From Pseudomonadota bacterium (lineage in GTDB: Bacteria; Desulfobacterota; Desulfobulbia; Desulfobulbales; JAGXFP01), in the NCBI GenBank assembly GCA_018814305.1, contig JAHJAA010000089.1:1-64000 (forward strand): a stretch of DNA of 64,000 nucleotides, given 5' to 3'. This document shows, piece after piece, positions 1 through 9,303 of the stretch (position 1 is its first letter; every line of letters begins with the position of its first letter). The translations under genes and the position numbers were made by a program. The notes beneath the pieces were generated by a model. The model was given only the letters and a program-made list of their open reading frames with translations. It was not told the DNA's origin and searched no databases.

Positions 1-35
1 CTTGATATTCTTATGGTGCATGAAAAGCCTCCGTT

Positions 36-1106
36 TTGGTCAGGGTTTCTTTTGGTAGGGACTCCCTTGTCATTATAGAGGCTTTTCTGTCTTATGTAAC
101 CGTTTTCATTGAATATTCATTGAGTCTTTTCAACACCATTGTCATGTTGAATGCTGCTGAAAACACCTTGAATATTGCCAGAATCATCGGGCTTCTCGGG
201 TTGGTCATCGGGATCGTTCTGGCGGTGATCATCACCAGGGGCATCATCAAAACTCTAAAGGAGATCGCCTTCCGGATGTCCACCGGTAGCCAACAGGTGA
301 CGGCCGCCTCCAGTGAAATCGCTTCAGCCAGCCAATCCCTGGCCGATGGCGCCGCCAAGCAGGCCGCCGCGCTCGAACAAACCTCTTCATCCCTGGAAGA
401 AATGTCGGCCATGACCCGCACCAACGCCGATAATGCCGGTCAGGCCGATCAGATCATGCAGGAAACCAGCAAGGTGCTCGAAGAGGCCGATGGCTCCATG
501 CAGAAGGTGACCACAGCCATCCAGGAGATCTCCACCGCCAGCACCGAAACCCAGAAGATCGTCAAGACCATCGACGAAATCGCCTTTCAAACCAACCTCC
601 TGGCCTTGAACGCCGCCGTTGAAGCCGCTCGAGCCGGTGAGGCAGGGGCCGGTTTTGCGGTGGTCGCCAATGAGGTACGGAGCCTGGCCCTCCGAGCGGC
701 TGAATCCGCCAAAGAGACCTCGGAGCTGATTGATGCCACCGTTGCCAAGATCCAAATTGGTTCAAAATTGGTCGGGGAAACCAGCGAATCCTTTTACATC
801 GCCACCAAATCAGCGAATAAGGTGACCCAACTGGTCAGTGAAATCGCCTCTTCCTCCAAGGAGCAATCCCTGGGCATTGTCCAGATCAACAAGGCGGTCT
901 CTGAAATCGACACCGTCACCCAGCAGAATGCCGCCAATGCCGAGGAGACGGCCGCCACCTCCGAAGAGTTGAGCGCCCAGGCCGAGGTGATGAACGGCAC
1001 CGTCAACGAACTCTTGACCCTGGTCGGCTCAGAAGGGACTTGGAGTAAAAACACAGGTCCCGGTACACCCCCTTCAGATAAAAGAAAGATGATCGGCCAA
1101 TTTTAA
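36..1106 (+). CDS. Methyl-accepting chemotaxis protein lacking its sensor domain (probable truncation)
   Basis: Cytoplasmic half of a chemoreceptor that would signal to CheA/CheW. One clear membrane helix (about residues 50-68) ends in ITRGIIKTL and runs almost directly into the coiled-coil signalling domain, with the conserved tip [18 protein letters not shown] at 184-201. There is no periplasmic ligand domain: an in-frame stop at 3-5 prevents any further upstream extension, and the only early start is TTG at 36. The first 36 residues are hydrophobic but unlike any receptor; similarity to receptors begins near the ATG at 144. Either a sensor-less receptor starting at 144 or an N-terminally deleted gene. 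The family call is certain; whether it is functional is not. Confidence 0.8.
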   Translation: MVRVSFGRDSLVIIEAFLSYVTVFIEYSLSLFNTIVMLNAAENTLNIARIIGLLGLVIGIVLAVIITRGIIKTLKEIAFRMSTGSQQVTAASSEIASASQSLADGAAKQAAALEQTSSSLEEMSAMTRTNADNAGQADQIMQETSKVLEEADGSMQKVTTAIQEISTASTETQKIVKTIDEIAFQTNLLALNAAVEAARAGEAGAGFAVVANEVRSLALRAAESAKETSELIDATVAKIQIGSKLVGETSESFYIATKSANKVTQLVSEIASSSKEQSLGIVQINKAVSEIDTVTQQNAANAEETAATSEELSAQAEVMNGTVNELLTLVGSEGTWSKNTGPGTPPSDKRKMIGQF

Positions 1107-1121
1107 GCGGATGCTCTCCCT

Positions 1122-1161
1122 GGGGCAAAATTCGATTGATCTGGAAAATCGGACTTTGCCC
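1122..1161 (+). terminator. Hairpin downstream of the chemoreceptor gene
   Basis: GGGCAAA (1123-1129) pairs with TTTGCCC (1155-1161), and inside it TTCGATT pairs nearly perfectly with AATCGGA. It lies 16 nt after the receptor stop codon. There is no proper T-run after it, so it may be a 3'-end stabilising hairpin rather than an intrinsic terminator. Confidence 0.4.
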
Positions 1162-1401
1162 TGATCTTTATCTCGTTCCTGTCCAGAAACCATCCAAATT
1201 AACCCACTATCCCCGGACAAACCCTGAAACCATTGGCAACAATCATCCAGGTGACAGGTGGAACTCTCCTATGGTATCGTAGACGGGAAGAAGATGGTCT
1301 CAGTGGTGCAAAAGAGACTGGGAGTGACATCATCCGGGAGTAAATCAGAAAAATCCCAGGATTTTACCCCCGGGAAACGACCATAACGGGAGGGCTTGAC
1401 C

Positions 1402-1611
1402 ATGTCGGGAAGTGTTTACCAGATCATCGAGTTTGTCGGAACCAGTAAGATCTCATGGGAAGATGCCGCGAAAAACGCGGTCATTATGGCCAGGAAGTAT
1501 CACAGCGACCTGCGGGTAGCAACCATTAAGGAACTGGATATGACCATTGAAGGAGAATTGGTCTCAACGTATCGGGCTAAGGTCAACATCTCATTCAAAT
1601 ATCATCCTTGA
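1402..1611 (+). CDS. Dodecin family flavin-binding protein
   Basis: Dodecins are small proteins that form hollow dodecamers and store or buffer flavins. The 69-residue product has the family hallmarks: an N-terminal strand (YQIIEFVGTS), then SWEDAAKNAV with the tryptophan used for flavin stacking, an LRVATIKELDM strand, and a final YRAKVNISFKY strand. I start at the ATG at 1402 rather than the TTG at 1396 because GGGAGG (1388-1393) sits at proper distance. It is monocistronic, followed by a hairpin and a converging gene. Family assignment is firm; the ligand (FMN, riboflavin, FAD or coenzyme A) cannot be read from sequence. Confidence 0.9.
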   Translation: MSGSVYQIIEFVGTSKISWEDAAKNAVIMARKYHSDLRVATIKELDMTIEGELVSTYRAKVNISFKYHP

Positions 1612-1639
1612 TTGTCCACCCAGGGAACCCCACCGTGCC

Positions 1640-1676
1640 CCCCTCAACCATCATACCCATGAAAAGATTTGAGGGG
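1640..1676. terminator. Hairpin between converging genes
   Basis: CCCCTCAA (1640-1647) pairs with TTGAGGGG (1669-1676) in the short gap between the dodecin gene and the converging STT3 gene. No long T-run follows on either strand, so it is only a candidate shared terminator. Confidence 0.35.
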
Positions 1677-1737
1677 TGCGCCGGCCAACAATGTTTTAAG
1701 AAAGGTCATGCCTATTTCAATAACCGCCCCTTTACCC

Positions 1738-3942
1738 TCACTCCGGTGGCGTATAGGCCTCTCCATTCACCTTGCATAAAACATAGGCCGGGGAACGATC
1801 ATTGACGGGAACGATGAAATCCTGGCTTTGATTCTTTTCCAGCAGCATCTTCACGAATACCGAGTCCGCCATATTTTTGCTGAGCACCACCCCAAGGCCT
1901 CCGCCCTGGTGCATGGTCAGGTATAGGACATGACCGGATTTCCGTTCAGGAAAATCAAAGGTCATGGGCTTAACCCCGTTATCCATCTTGATGGCGCTGA
2001 GCCCCATCCCGACCTCACCGACGGATCCTAACCCAGTCTGGATATTAAAAGAAACCGGCCCCTGCCCACTACTGCCGGTGACCATGGTGCCCCGGCTATT
2101 GATGGCGAACCCCCCTAAGGGTATTTTCATACTCCGGGGCTCATCCCGGCTCTTGAAATCCCAGGCTCCCAGACCGTACCAGGATTGGATCAAAAAATGT
2201 TTGTAATCAAGAAACAGATAGATGGGTGGACTTTCCTCCGGAAAGAGAAACTTTAAGGTCTCTTCCACTTTTTGAGGATCATAACCGAACTCACCCGCCA
2301 AAATCATTCTGCTTTTTTCAATCCCGACCCGAAGCAGGCGTTGTAAAATCGGCATGCCCTGCTCCCAGCCCTCAGGGATCCCGGCAAAGAGTTCGTTGGC
2401 CCGAACCAGTCCCTGCTCCCCGTTCACCAACCGGAACCGAATCCAATTTGCGGCAAGCTGGAAACTATCGGTGGCCATGGGGAAGTTCTGGTAATAAAGG
2501 AGATGCGAGGGATGATACATCCCATCCCCCAAGGTCTTTCGTTGTGAATAATAGATAAGGGGATGCCCGTTGCCCCAGGAAGCCCAGATCACTGCATCTT
2601 CCGGAGTAAAGAAAGAGGCCTCCTTATACCCTTCAAAGAGAGCCGGGGAAAGAATTGGTTCCCTGGTATTAAATTTCTGGGCGGCCGGCACCATACTCCA
2701 ACCAACAAGAACAAAAAAGACGAACCCGGCGATCATCCCCACCCGACGATCCCGGCTGCAATTCCACAAGAGCACCATAATGGTGCCCAGCCCCAGCCCT
2801 AAGAGCGGCGCGGTAAATACCAAAAACCGTTGCCCCTTGAACGACAGGATACTGACCACCAGCAACGAGACCAGAAACAAGATATTTCGTCGGGCCAGAA
2901 AACCAAGACAGAGCAAGCCACCTAGCCCGGCCATCAAAACGATCAATCCTCCGGCAATATTGTCGGCAAGCTCATTCAGGAGAAGATGACGTTGCTCACC
3001 GACATACTGCTCTAAAACCGGAAAAACGGAAGTGGTTCCTCCCTTCCCCAGGACGTAAGCCAACATCCCGGCCCCCTCATTCCAGATTCTGGTTGGATTG
3101 AGGATCCTCCCCCCCTTCCAGATCACGAGAACCACCAACATCAATCCCCCGATGGCCAGAAAGGGGCGGAGAGCCTTTTTTGATTTCAGGCCGGTAAAGA
3201 GAAAAGCGACCCCCAAGGGAAAACCACTGAATACGAGGACCGGCACCGATCCCAGGTCCCACCACCAGGCATAGAGCAGGGCCGTCACACACCACCCGCC
3301 CCCATAAAGCACTTTCTCTTTGCGACTGCCGGCGGCAGCGAGTCCCATGGCCATCACAATAGAGAGGGTCGCAAAAACCACATTCAACGAATCCGTATCA
3401 CACCAGCCAACCGAACTTCTTTTCACAAAATAAGGAGAAAACACGGCAAAGAGAGCCGAACAGAGTCCCATAAAAATCGCCTGGGCCCGCTGCTGTTCCG
3501 CTGACAACTGCCAGGGCAGTCTCGCCCCACGGATCAGCAGATACCCGAGGAAAAATACCGGCAATGCTAACAATGAGCCCAACACGGAGGGAAGAACCAA
3601 GGCCACCCACTCGACCGAAGTTCCGAAAATTGTACTGAACAGGGCCAGCAGCGCGGATAAAAGCGGGACCGCCATGACCTTAGGGGTGCCATCCGGATAA
3701 TGCCGCCGGTCATCGACCTTGCGGATCACCCCTTTTTTCAAATCCGCAGCAATATCATAATAATAGTAGGAGTCAACCCCGAGACTGACCGGGATTTCAT
3801 GATTCTGGAAAAAGTACTGATCCGGGTTTTTCAGCCAATAGGCCAAACTGTCAAACCGCACCCAGAAACCCGCCAGGAGGATGCCCAGCAAGGCAAGACC
3901 GATCAGAACATTTTTTTTGGATGGCTTCGCAGATTCCAACAT
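1738..3942 (-). CDS. STT3/PglB-type oligosaccharyltransferase, divergent catalytic motif
   Basis: A GT-C membrane protein (734 aa) of the STT3/PglB/AglB family, which transfers lipid-linked glycans to asparagine in the periplasm. About 12 hydrophobic helices fill the first two thirds. Family sites are recognisable: an Asp in SLGVDSYYYYD (D57), a DxD in GWCDTDSLNV (D182, D184), and the soluble-domain motif, which reads WASWG (453-457) instead of WWDYG, followed by the typical YYSQRKTLGDG context. Preceded by AAGGA 8 nt before the ATG. It lies 53 nt behind a TPR-type GT-C gene on the same strand, probably one operon. The altered motif leaves activity or specificity open; family membership is likely. 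Confidence 0.8.
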   Translation of the reverse strand: MLESAKPSKKNVLIGLALLGILLAGFWVRFDSLAYWLKNPDQYFFQNHEIPVSLGVDSYYYYDIAADLKKGVIRKVDDRRHYPDGTPKVMAVPLLSALLALFSTIFGTSVEWVALVLPSVLGSLLALPVFFLGYLLIRGARLPWQLSAEQQRAQAIFMGLCSALFAVFSPYFVKRSSVGWCDTDSLNVVFATLSIVMAMGLAAAGSRKEKVLYGGGWCVTALLYAWWWDLGSVPVLVFSGFPLGVAFLFTGLKSKKALRPFLAIGGLMLVVLVIWKGGRILNPTRIWNEGAGMLAYVLGKGGTTSVFPVLEQYVGEQRHLLLNELADNIAGGLIVLMAGLGGLLCLGFLARRNILFLVSLLVVSILSFKGQRFLVFTAPLLGLGLGTIMVLLWNCSRDRRVGMIAGFVFFVLVGWSMVPAAQKFNTREPILSPALFEGYKEASFFTPEDAVIWASWGNGHPLIYYSQRKTLGDGMYHPSHLLYYQNFPMATDSFQLAANWIRFRLVNGEQGLVRANELFAGIPEGWEQGMPILQRLLRVGIEKSRMILAGEFGYDPQKVEETLKFLFPEESPPIYLFLDYKHFLIQSWYGLGAWDFKSRDEPRSMKIPLGGFAINSRGTMVTGSSGQGPVSFNIQTGLGSVGEVGMGLSAIKMDNGVKPMTFDFPERKSGHVLYLTMHQGGGLGVVLSKNMADSVFVKMLLEKNQSQDFIVPVNDRSPAYVLCKVNGEAYTPPE

Positions 3943-3995
3943 AGATATTTTCCTTTTTTAATGAAGAAGGCCTGAACCCGGAACACCGCCTGGCA

Positions 3996-5846
3996 TTAAA
4001 GATTCTGACCTCGGAGTATTTTATTGACTCTATCGAGATTATTCCGGGCCGCCGAATCCTCGGGATGAAACCGTAAAGCAGCCTGGAATAACTCCCGGGC
4101 CTCAATAAGGCGATTCTCCGTTGCCAGGAGGATCCCCAGATTATTACAGGCGGCCAGATAGGCGGGATCAAGCTGGATAGCCTTCCGGTAATAATCTCTT
4201 GCTCCAGGAAAATCGCCCTGGCGCTCGCTCACAACTCCCAGATAAAAAAAGGCCTTTTCATCATTAGGAAACACCTTGGTTCCTTCCCTGAAATAGGTCT
4301 TGGCGGCGGCCAGATCACCCTTCTCCAGCATCAGATTCCCCAGGTTGAACAAGGCGCCGCGGTTATTTTTCTGCAATGACAGGGACTTCTCAAAAAAGCC
4401 AATGGCTTCATCAGGTTTTTGGGTCAAATAGAGGAGGATACCGATACTGTTGTATGTTTCAGCGATATCCGGCTTGATGGCTAGAGCGGCCTGGAACTCT
4501 CGCCTCGCCCCGTTATAGTCCCCAACCTTCATCAGGGCATTGCCCAGATTGTTATGGGGCCTGGCCTTGCCCGGAGACTTCTGCACACAATCCGTCCAAA
4601 GGGTCAAACCGTTTTGCCAGATAAAATTTCTCTGATAGGTCCACACCGAAAAAAGGAGAACAATCACTGCAACCAGGGTCAAGCGGACTCGATAATCAGC
4701 CACCAGACGGGAAACAACCACCACCGGCACCACCATCATGAACATGGAAGGGAGATAGAGTCGATGTTCGAAGATAATCTCCAAGGGGACCACCGTTGAT
4801 TCGATGAGCAGCGTGAGCAGAAACCAGAACAGACCAAAGGCAATCAACCTTTCCTTGCGGACGATGAATACTGCGGTCACGGCCATGAGCACCAGGCCAA
4901 TGATCGCAGGTATGGTCGTCAGTGGATCAACCAGGGAATGGGACAACGAAAAATCATAATCAAGATTCAGGCGTGACGGAAGAGGAAGAATAAGAAGAGA
5001 GATATACTGCCAGAGCACCCGCGATTCGGTCAAAAGTCGTTCCGTCAGGGTAAAATCGCGCTCCCCATAGCCAGCCAGCAAATTGGTCAGGGGAGTGCTC
5101 CCCAGATACAGGATGGATGCCCCCGCCAGGACCAGAACGCAGCCCAGAATCCAGCCACTCGTGCGCCGTAACCAGCCCCAGTCAAGATCCCGGAAAAAAA
5201 ACCGCTCATAGAGCAGGATCAACAGCGGCAAAATCACTGCGTTCTCCTTGGAACCAAGGGCCAAAAGAGCACTGAACCCACTGACGAACAAAAACCCGAA
5301 ACGTCCCCGGGTCGAGGCGGCCAAACGCCCCAGGGTATAAAAATAGAGACTCATCAAACAGAACAGGCCAACCAGAGAGGTCATCCGCTGAACCAGATAG
5401 CTGACCGCCTGGGTCTGGACCGGATGGACCGCCCAAATCAGGGCTACGATCAGGGGCAGCCAGGGACTTGATCGCTCTTTTTCCCCGATCCCGGGCAAGG
5501 TCAAGGTTACCGAGAGCAAAAGATAGAAAAAGACGGCGGCGGTGATATGAATAAAGATGTTGGTAAGACGATAGGATGATACGCTATCTCCAGTCATATA
5601 GTAATTCAGGGCAAAACTGAGATTAGCCACCGGCCGGTAGCGTAAGGTGGGTAGCGGATTCATGATGACATCGGCGATCACCTGTGGGGTTAGGCTCGTG
5701 ATCCGTAGCGCAGGATTCGAGGTCACCACCCCATCGTCAAAGACCAACTCATTATCCACGGTGTGGACATAGATCAGCAGGGGCAAGACCACCAGGAGCC
5801 CGAGCCTGAACCATTCCATCATCTTTTTTTCAGTGATAAGCGACAT
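3996..5846 (-). CDS. GT-C (PMT/TMTC-like) membrane glycosyltransferase with C-terminal TPRs
   Basis: 616 aa. The N-terminal two thirds are multi-spanning, with an early luminal loop carrying an acidic motif (NELVFDDG near residue 35) and the block HPVQTQAVSYLVQRMTSL typical of bacterial TMTC-like proteins, which resemble protein O-mannosyltransferases. The C-terminal third (about 425-610) holds about five TPR units. The start is supported by GAGG 5 nt upstream of ATG. It is the first gene of a two-gene unit with the STT3 homologue, suggesting joint action on periplasmic glycans or glycoproteins. The substrate is unknown. Confidence 0.75.
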   Translation of the reverse strand: MSLITEKKMMEWFRLGLLVVLPLLIYVHTVDNELVFDDGVVTSNPALRITSLTPQVIADVIMNPLPTLRYRPVANLSFALNYYMTGDSVSSYRLTNIFIHITAAVFFYLLLSVTLTLPGIGEKERSSPWLPLIVALIWAVHPVQTQAVSYLVQRMTSLVGLFCLMSLYFYTLGRLAASTRGRFGFLFVSGFSALLALGSKENAVILPLLILLYERFFFRDLDWGWLRRTSGWILGCVLVLAGASILYLGSTPLTNLLAGYGERDFTLTERLLTESRVLWQYISLLILPLPSRLNLDYDFSLSHSLVDPLTTIPAIIGLVLMAVTAVFIVRKERLIAFGLFWFLLTLLIESTVVPLEIIFEHRLYLPSMFMMVVPVVVVSRLVADYRVRLTLVAVIVLLFSVWTYQRNFIWQNGLTLWTDCVQKSPGKARPHNNLGNALMKVGDYNGARREFQAALAIKPDIAETYNSIGILLYLTQKPDEAIGFFEKSLSLQKNNRGALFNLGNLMLEKGDLAAAKTYFREGTKVFPNDEKAFFYLGVVSERQGDFPGARDYYRKAIQLDPAYLAACNNLGILLATENRLIEARELFQAALRFHPEDSAARNNLDRVNKILRGQNL

Positions 5847-6180
5847 TCTCGCCTCAATTGAGAAAATATTCTTCGATAACTACATACCCTAAATTCCCCT
5901 GAATGAAAATCCTAGATCATCCGGCAAAGACGCTCCCCTCGATTTGCACTCTGGGATCGGAGGTTCAATTTGACATTTGAGGGGGGACAAGTATATTTCG
6001 TACTCTGGTTTGGGGGTGGGGGTGAGATCAACATCAAAGATTATTTTTTTCGTCCTCTGGGGCTCGACAATCGGTCTTGCCTTGTTTCTCCCCATCTTCC
6101 CCTAAGAAACCGTTACACAAATACTGCAAAGAGGTATGGTATACCTTTCTCTATGAACATCAACCTGCGGAAAATACAGC
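5847..6180. other. Divergent intergenic region
   Basis: 334 nt between the minus-strand glycosyltransferase unit and the plus-strand DUF349 gene. It holds one good plus-strand promoter candidate (listed separately). No convincing small gene seen. Confidence 0.6.
5970..5997 (+). promoter_or_regulatory. Sigma70-type promoter candidate for the DUF349 gene
   Basis: TTGACA (5970-5975), a 16-nt spacer, then TATATT (5992-5997). This would give a leader of roughly 175 nt before the ATG at 6181. Confidence 0.5.
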
Positions 6181-9159
6181 ATGGGACTTTTCAACCTGAG
6201 CAAGCCTAAGTGGCAGCATAAATCAGCCGAGGTCCGACTGGCGGCCCTCACAACAGAAAGCGATGGCCCAAGCCCAGACGAATTGGTTGAGCTCATCAGC
6301 GATGATCCGGACCCAAGGGTCCGACTGGCTGCCCTCGACCGTCTCGCCGAACTACCTCTCCTCAGTCTACTGGCCGAAAAGCTTACAGACGGGGACATTA
6401 AAAAAACCGTTACTTTAAAAAAAGATACGCTTCTCAAACAAAAACTCATTGGGGCGCAGACCCCTGATACCTTCCGCGAAGACCTTGCCGGGCTGACCGA
6501 TCCCGAGATGAAGGCCGAGGTAGCCGGGTATGCCCATCTTCCGGAGATCCGGATGGCGTCCCTCGCCACCATCAACGATGAAGATCTGCTGGCCCGGGTC
6601 GCCCAAGCTCCCTGTGGCAAGGAGGCAACCCAAACCGCCCTTGCCGGGATTCATCGGGAGGATCTCCTCCAACTCCTCACGACAAAAGCCTCCGGTAAAA
6701 CCGGTCGCAGGCTGGCCTCAGAAAAGCTGGCCGCCCTTGACGAGGAACGCCGCCGTAACGATCCCGATACCCAGCGCCAAAACCGTCTACTCGAATTACT
6801 GGCCATAGCCTCAGGGCTCAGCCGGACCGAACTTTGGGATAAAACCGACGACGAACTCCCTGCCCTCCGCCAGGAATGGCAGTCCCTTGATCCCACAGGG
6901 AACCATCCCAGGAAGGATGAATTCGAAACCCTCTGCGCAGCCTTCGAAGAACAATACCGCTCTATCTGTTCGGCCCGCGCCGTGGAAAAGGAAAAAGCGG
7001 AGCGCTACCAGGCTTTGATCCACGGTTTTGAGGAGATCTGCCGAACCATTGAAGGACTGACCGGGTCCCAGGCGGATGACGCTCCCCAGAAAATGGCCGA
7101 AGCAGTTCGGAGCTGGCACCAACTGGCTACAAGTGACTCAACCGGCCTGGGACCCACCACCGCCCTGACTAAAAAGTTTGCTCAAGTGGAACAATCATTC
7201 CGGGATACCCACCAGAAAATTGAAAGGGAAAAGAATATTCTGGCCACCATGCTGGCCAAGATCAAGGAAGTGTCCGACCTGATCGCCAGGGGTCAATTAG
7301 AGCAGGCCGAGCGCACCCTGGTTGATCTGGAAAAAACCCAGGGCGACCAAAATTTTCGCCATATCCCGGTCCATGACCTGGACCTCCGGCTCACCGAGCT
7401 TCGCACCTCGCTTTCGGAAACCCGCGCCACGGCCCTGCAAAACATCTTGAACGAACGAACCAGAATCTGCGAGGCCCTGGCCCATTTACAACAGGACTTC
7501 ACCCCGACCTCGGCGGAACAGAAACTCAAAGATCTTCGCCAGACCTGGGAAAATCTCGGTTCACTTGGCCCCGGGCAAGACGAGGACCTCTTGACCCGCT
7601 ATACCTCCGCAGTCACGCAGATCTCTGAAATGATCGACGCCTTCCAGCATGAACGCGACTGGCAGCTTTGGGCGAATCTGACCTTGAAAAATCAACTTAT
7701 CGCTCGAGTCAAGGATCTGGACACTCACGAAAACCTGGAGCTGGTTTACCACGAAATCCGGGAGGCCCGCCAAGCCTGGAAAAACATCGGCCCGATCCCG
7801 CCCAAGGTTTCCCAGAAAAAATGGCTGGAATTTGACCAGACCTGCAATCGAAACTTTGAGCGGTGTAAACCCTATCTTGATGAACTGGAGGGAAAGCGGG
7901 CAGCGGCTATCACCCGTCGTGAAGAGATTTGTCAACGGGCGGAAGAACTCTCCGAATCCTCCGAATGGCAGAAAACCACCGATGAGCTCAAGGCCTTGCA
8001 GGGGGAATGGAAAGACCTTCTCCGAGGCCGGAGGGGTGAAGAGGAACAACTCTTTCGTCGGTTCCGCAAGGCCTGCGACGCCTTCTTTGCCCGCCGCCAG
8101 AGCCACTTAGAGCAACAGGACCAGCAACGGGAGGGTAATCTCAAGGACAAGATCGCCCTCTGTGAACAGGCGGAGCAGCTCCTTACCGACCTGAAGGCCG
8201 ACGAGGTCACGGCCTTTCTCGATCTCCAGAAACGGTGGAAGACCATTGGCCCAGCCCCCCGCAAAAAAGAGGCCCCGCTCTGGACCCGCTTTCGATCGGC
8301 CTGCGACACCTTTTTCAACTGGCTTGACGAACAGCGTCGCGAAAATATAAGCCTCAAGGAGGGCCTTTGCAGTGAAGTTGAAGCCTTAGCCAAGGGTATA
8401 ACCCCAGACGCTGATCTCAAGGAGGTTGCCGACCAGGCCAAACAACTGCAACAGCAATGGAAAGAGATAGGCCCGGTCCCCCATGACCTACAGGAATCGC
8501 TCTGGCAACGCTTCCGGGCACCCTGCGATGTCATCTTCTCCGCCCTCCAGCAGCAGTATGAAGTCGAGGATGAAGAACGCAGCAGCAATCAGACCATCAA
8601 GGAAAGTCTGCTCCAACAGGCTGAAGAGCTGGTGGAAAAAAACCTTGATGATAAGGAAACCGCCGAAGACCTCAAGGCCCTGCAGCAAAAATGGCAGGAG
8701 ACCGGCCCCGCCCCCAGGGAACACGATGGGGGCTTAAACCGCCAGTTCCGGGCCATCTGCAATGCCTTTTTCGAAGGACGTCGCCAACAATTTGCCGAAC
8801 TCCGGACCGAGCGGAATGAGAATCTGAAAAAGAAAGAGATTCTCTGTCTGCGCCTGGAAAATATCGTGGGCAGCTCCATCAAATCCGGAGGCGGGGGACG
8901 AGGTAAGGCCTTGACGCTGGCCGAGGAACTGAAACAGGCCATGGAAGACAATTTCATCCTGGCCGGACGCCGTGATGAAAAGAACGGGCTTGATGAAGAT
9001 GTCAAGAAAATCAGCCAGGACTGGCAGAAGATCGGGGCCGTCCCCAGAGAACAGGAACAGCACCTGAACAAACGATACAAAAGCGCCATGGATCGATATT
9101 ACAAGAAAAAAAGTAATAAGAAACCACCGCAGACGGCCAAGGAGGCATCAGCATCCTGA
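6181..9159 (+). CDS. Very long DUF349 repeat protein with HEAT-like N-terminus
   Basis: 992 aa, soluble, very rich in charged residues, probably mostly helical. Residues 10-120 look like HEAT-type repeats (EVRLAAL, RVRLAALDRL). From about residue 455 to 975 there are six or seven DUF349 units, recognised by a Trp followed by IGPxP and, about 15 residues on, a phenylalanine-rich helix (for example WKTIGPAPRK, WKEIGPVPHD, WQETGPAPRE, WQKIGAVPRE). The units are 70-85 residues apart. DUF349 has no settled function in bacteria. It has its own promoter candidate and ends at a strong bidirectional terminator, so it is monocistronic. Confidence 0.85.
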   Translation: MGLFNLSKPKWQHKSAEVRLAALTTESDGPSPDELVELISDDPDPRVRLAALDRLAELPLLSLLAEKLTDGDIKKTVTLKKDTLLKQKLIGAQTPDTFREDLAGLTDPEMKAEVAGYAHLPEIRMASLATINDEDLLARVAQAPCGKEATQTALAGIHREDLLQLLTTKASGKTGRRLASEKLAALDEERRRNDPDTQRQNRLLELLAIASGLSRTELWDKTDDELPALRQEWQSLDPTGNHPRKDEFETLCAAFEEQYRSICSARAVEKEKAERYQALIHGFEEICRTIEGLTGSQADDAPQKMAEAVRSWHQLATSDSTGLGPTTALTKKFAQVEQSFRDTHQKIEREKNILATMLAKIKEVSDLIARGQLEQAERTLVDLEKTQGDQNFRHIPVHDLDLRLTELRTSLSETRATALQNILNERTRICEALAHLQQDFTPTSAEQKLKDLRQTWENLGSLGPGQDEDLLTRYTSAVTQISEMIDAFQHERDWQLWANLTLKNQLIARVKDLDTHENLELVYHEIREARQAWKNIGPIPPKVSQKKWLEFDQTCNRNFERCKPYLDELEGKRAAAITRREEICQRAEELSESSEWQKTTDELKALQGEWKDLLRGRRGEEEQLFRRFRKACDAFFARRQSHLEQQDQQREGNLKDKIALCEQAEQLLTDLKADEVTAFLDLQKRWKTIGPAPRKKEAPLWTRFRSACDTFFNWLDEQRRENISLKEGLCSEVEALAKGITPDADLKEVADQAKQLQQQWKEIGPVPHDLQESLWQRFRAPCDVIFSALQQQYEVEDEERSSNQTIKESLLQQAEELVEKNLDDKETAEDLKALQQKWQETGPAPREHDGGLNRQFRAICNAFFEGRRQQFAELRTERNENLKKKEILCLRLENIVGSSIKSGGGGRGKALTLAEELKQAMEDNFILAGRRDEKNGLDEDVKKISQDWQKIGAVPREQEQHLNKRYKSAMDRYYKKKSNKKPPQTAKEASAS

Positions 9160-9240
9160 GGATCAATAAAACTCCGCCCTGATGCTCGATCCAGGGCTAA
9201 CGCCCGGACTGCGAGCCCAATTCTTGAGATTTATAAAAAA

Positions 9241-9281
9241 CGACGGCCCGCGAGAATCTTCTCTGCGGGCCGTCGTTTTTT
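9241..9281. terminator. Strong bidirectional intrinsic terminator
   Basis: Perfect 11-bp stem CGACGGCCCGC (9241-9251) / GCGGGCCGTCG (9265-9275), flanked by six A on the left and six T on the right. It can end both the plus-strand DUF349 gene and the converging CutA-TPR gene. Confidence 0.93.
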
Positions 9282-9303
9282 CACGAAGAGACCATCTTGG
9301 TGC

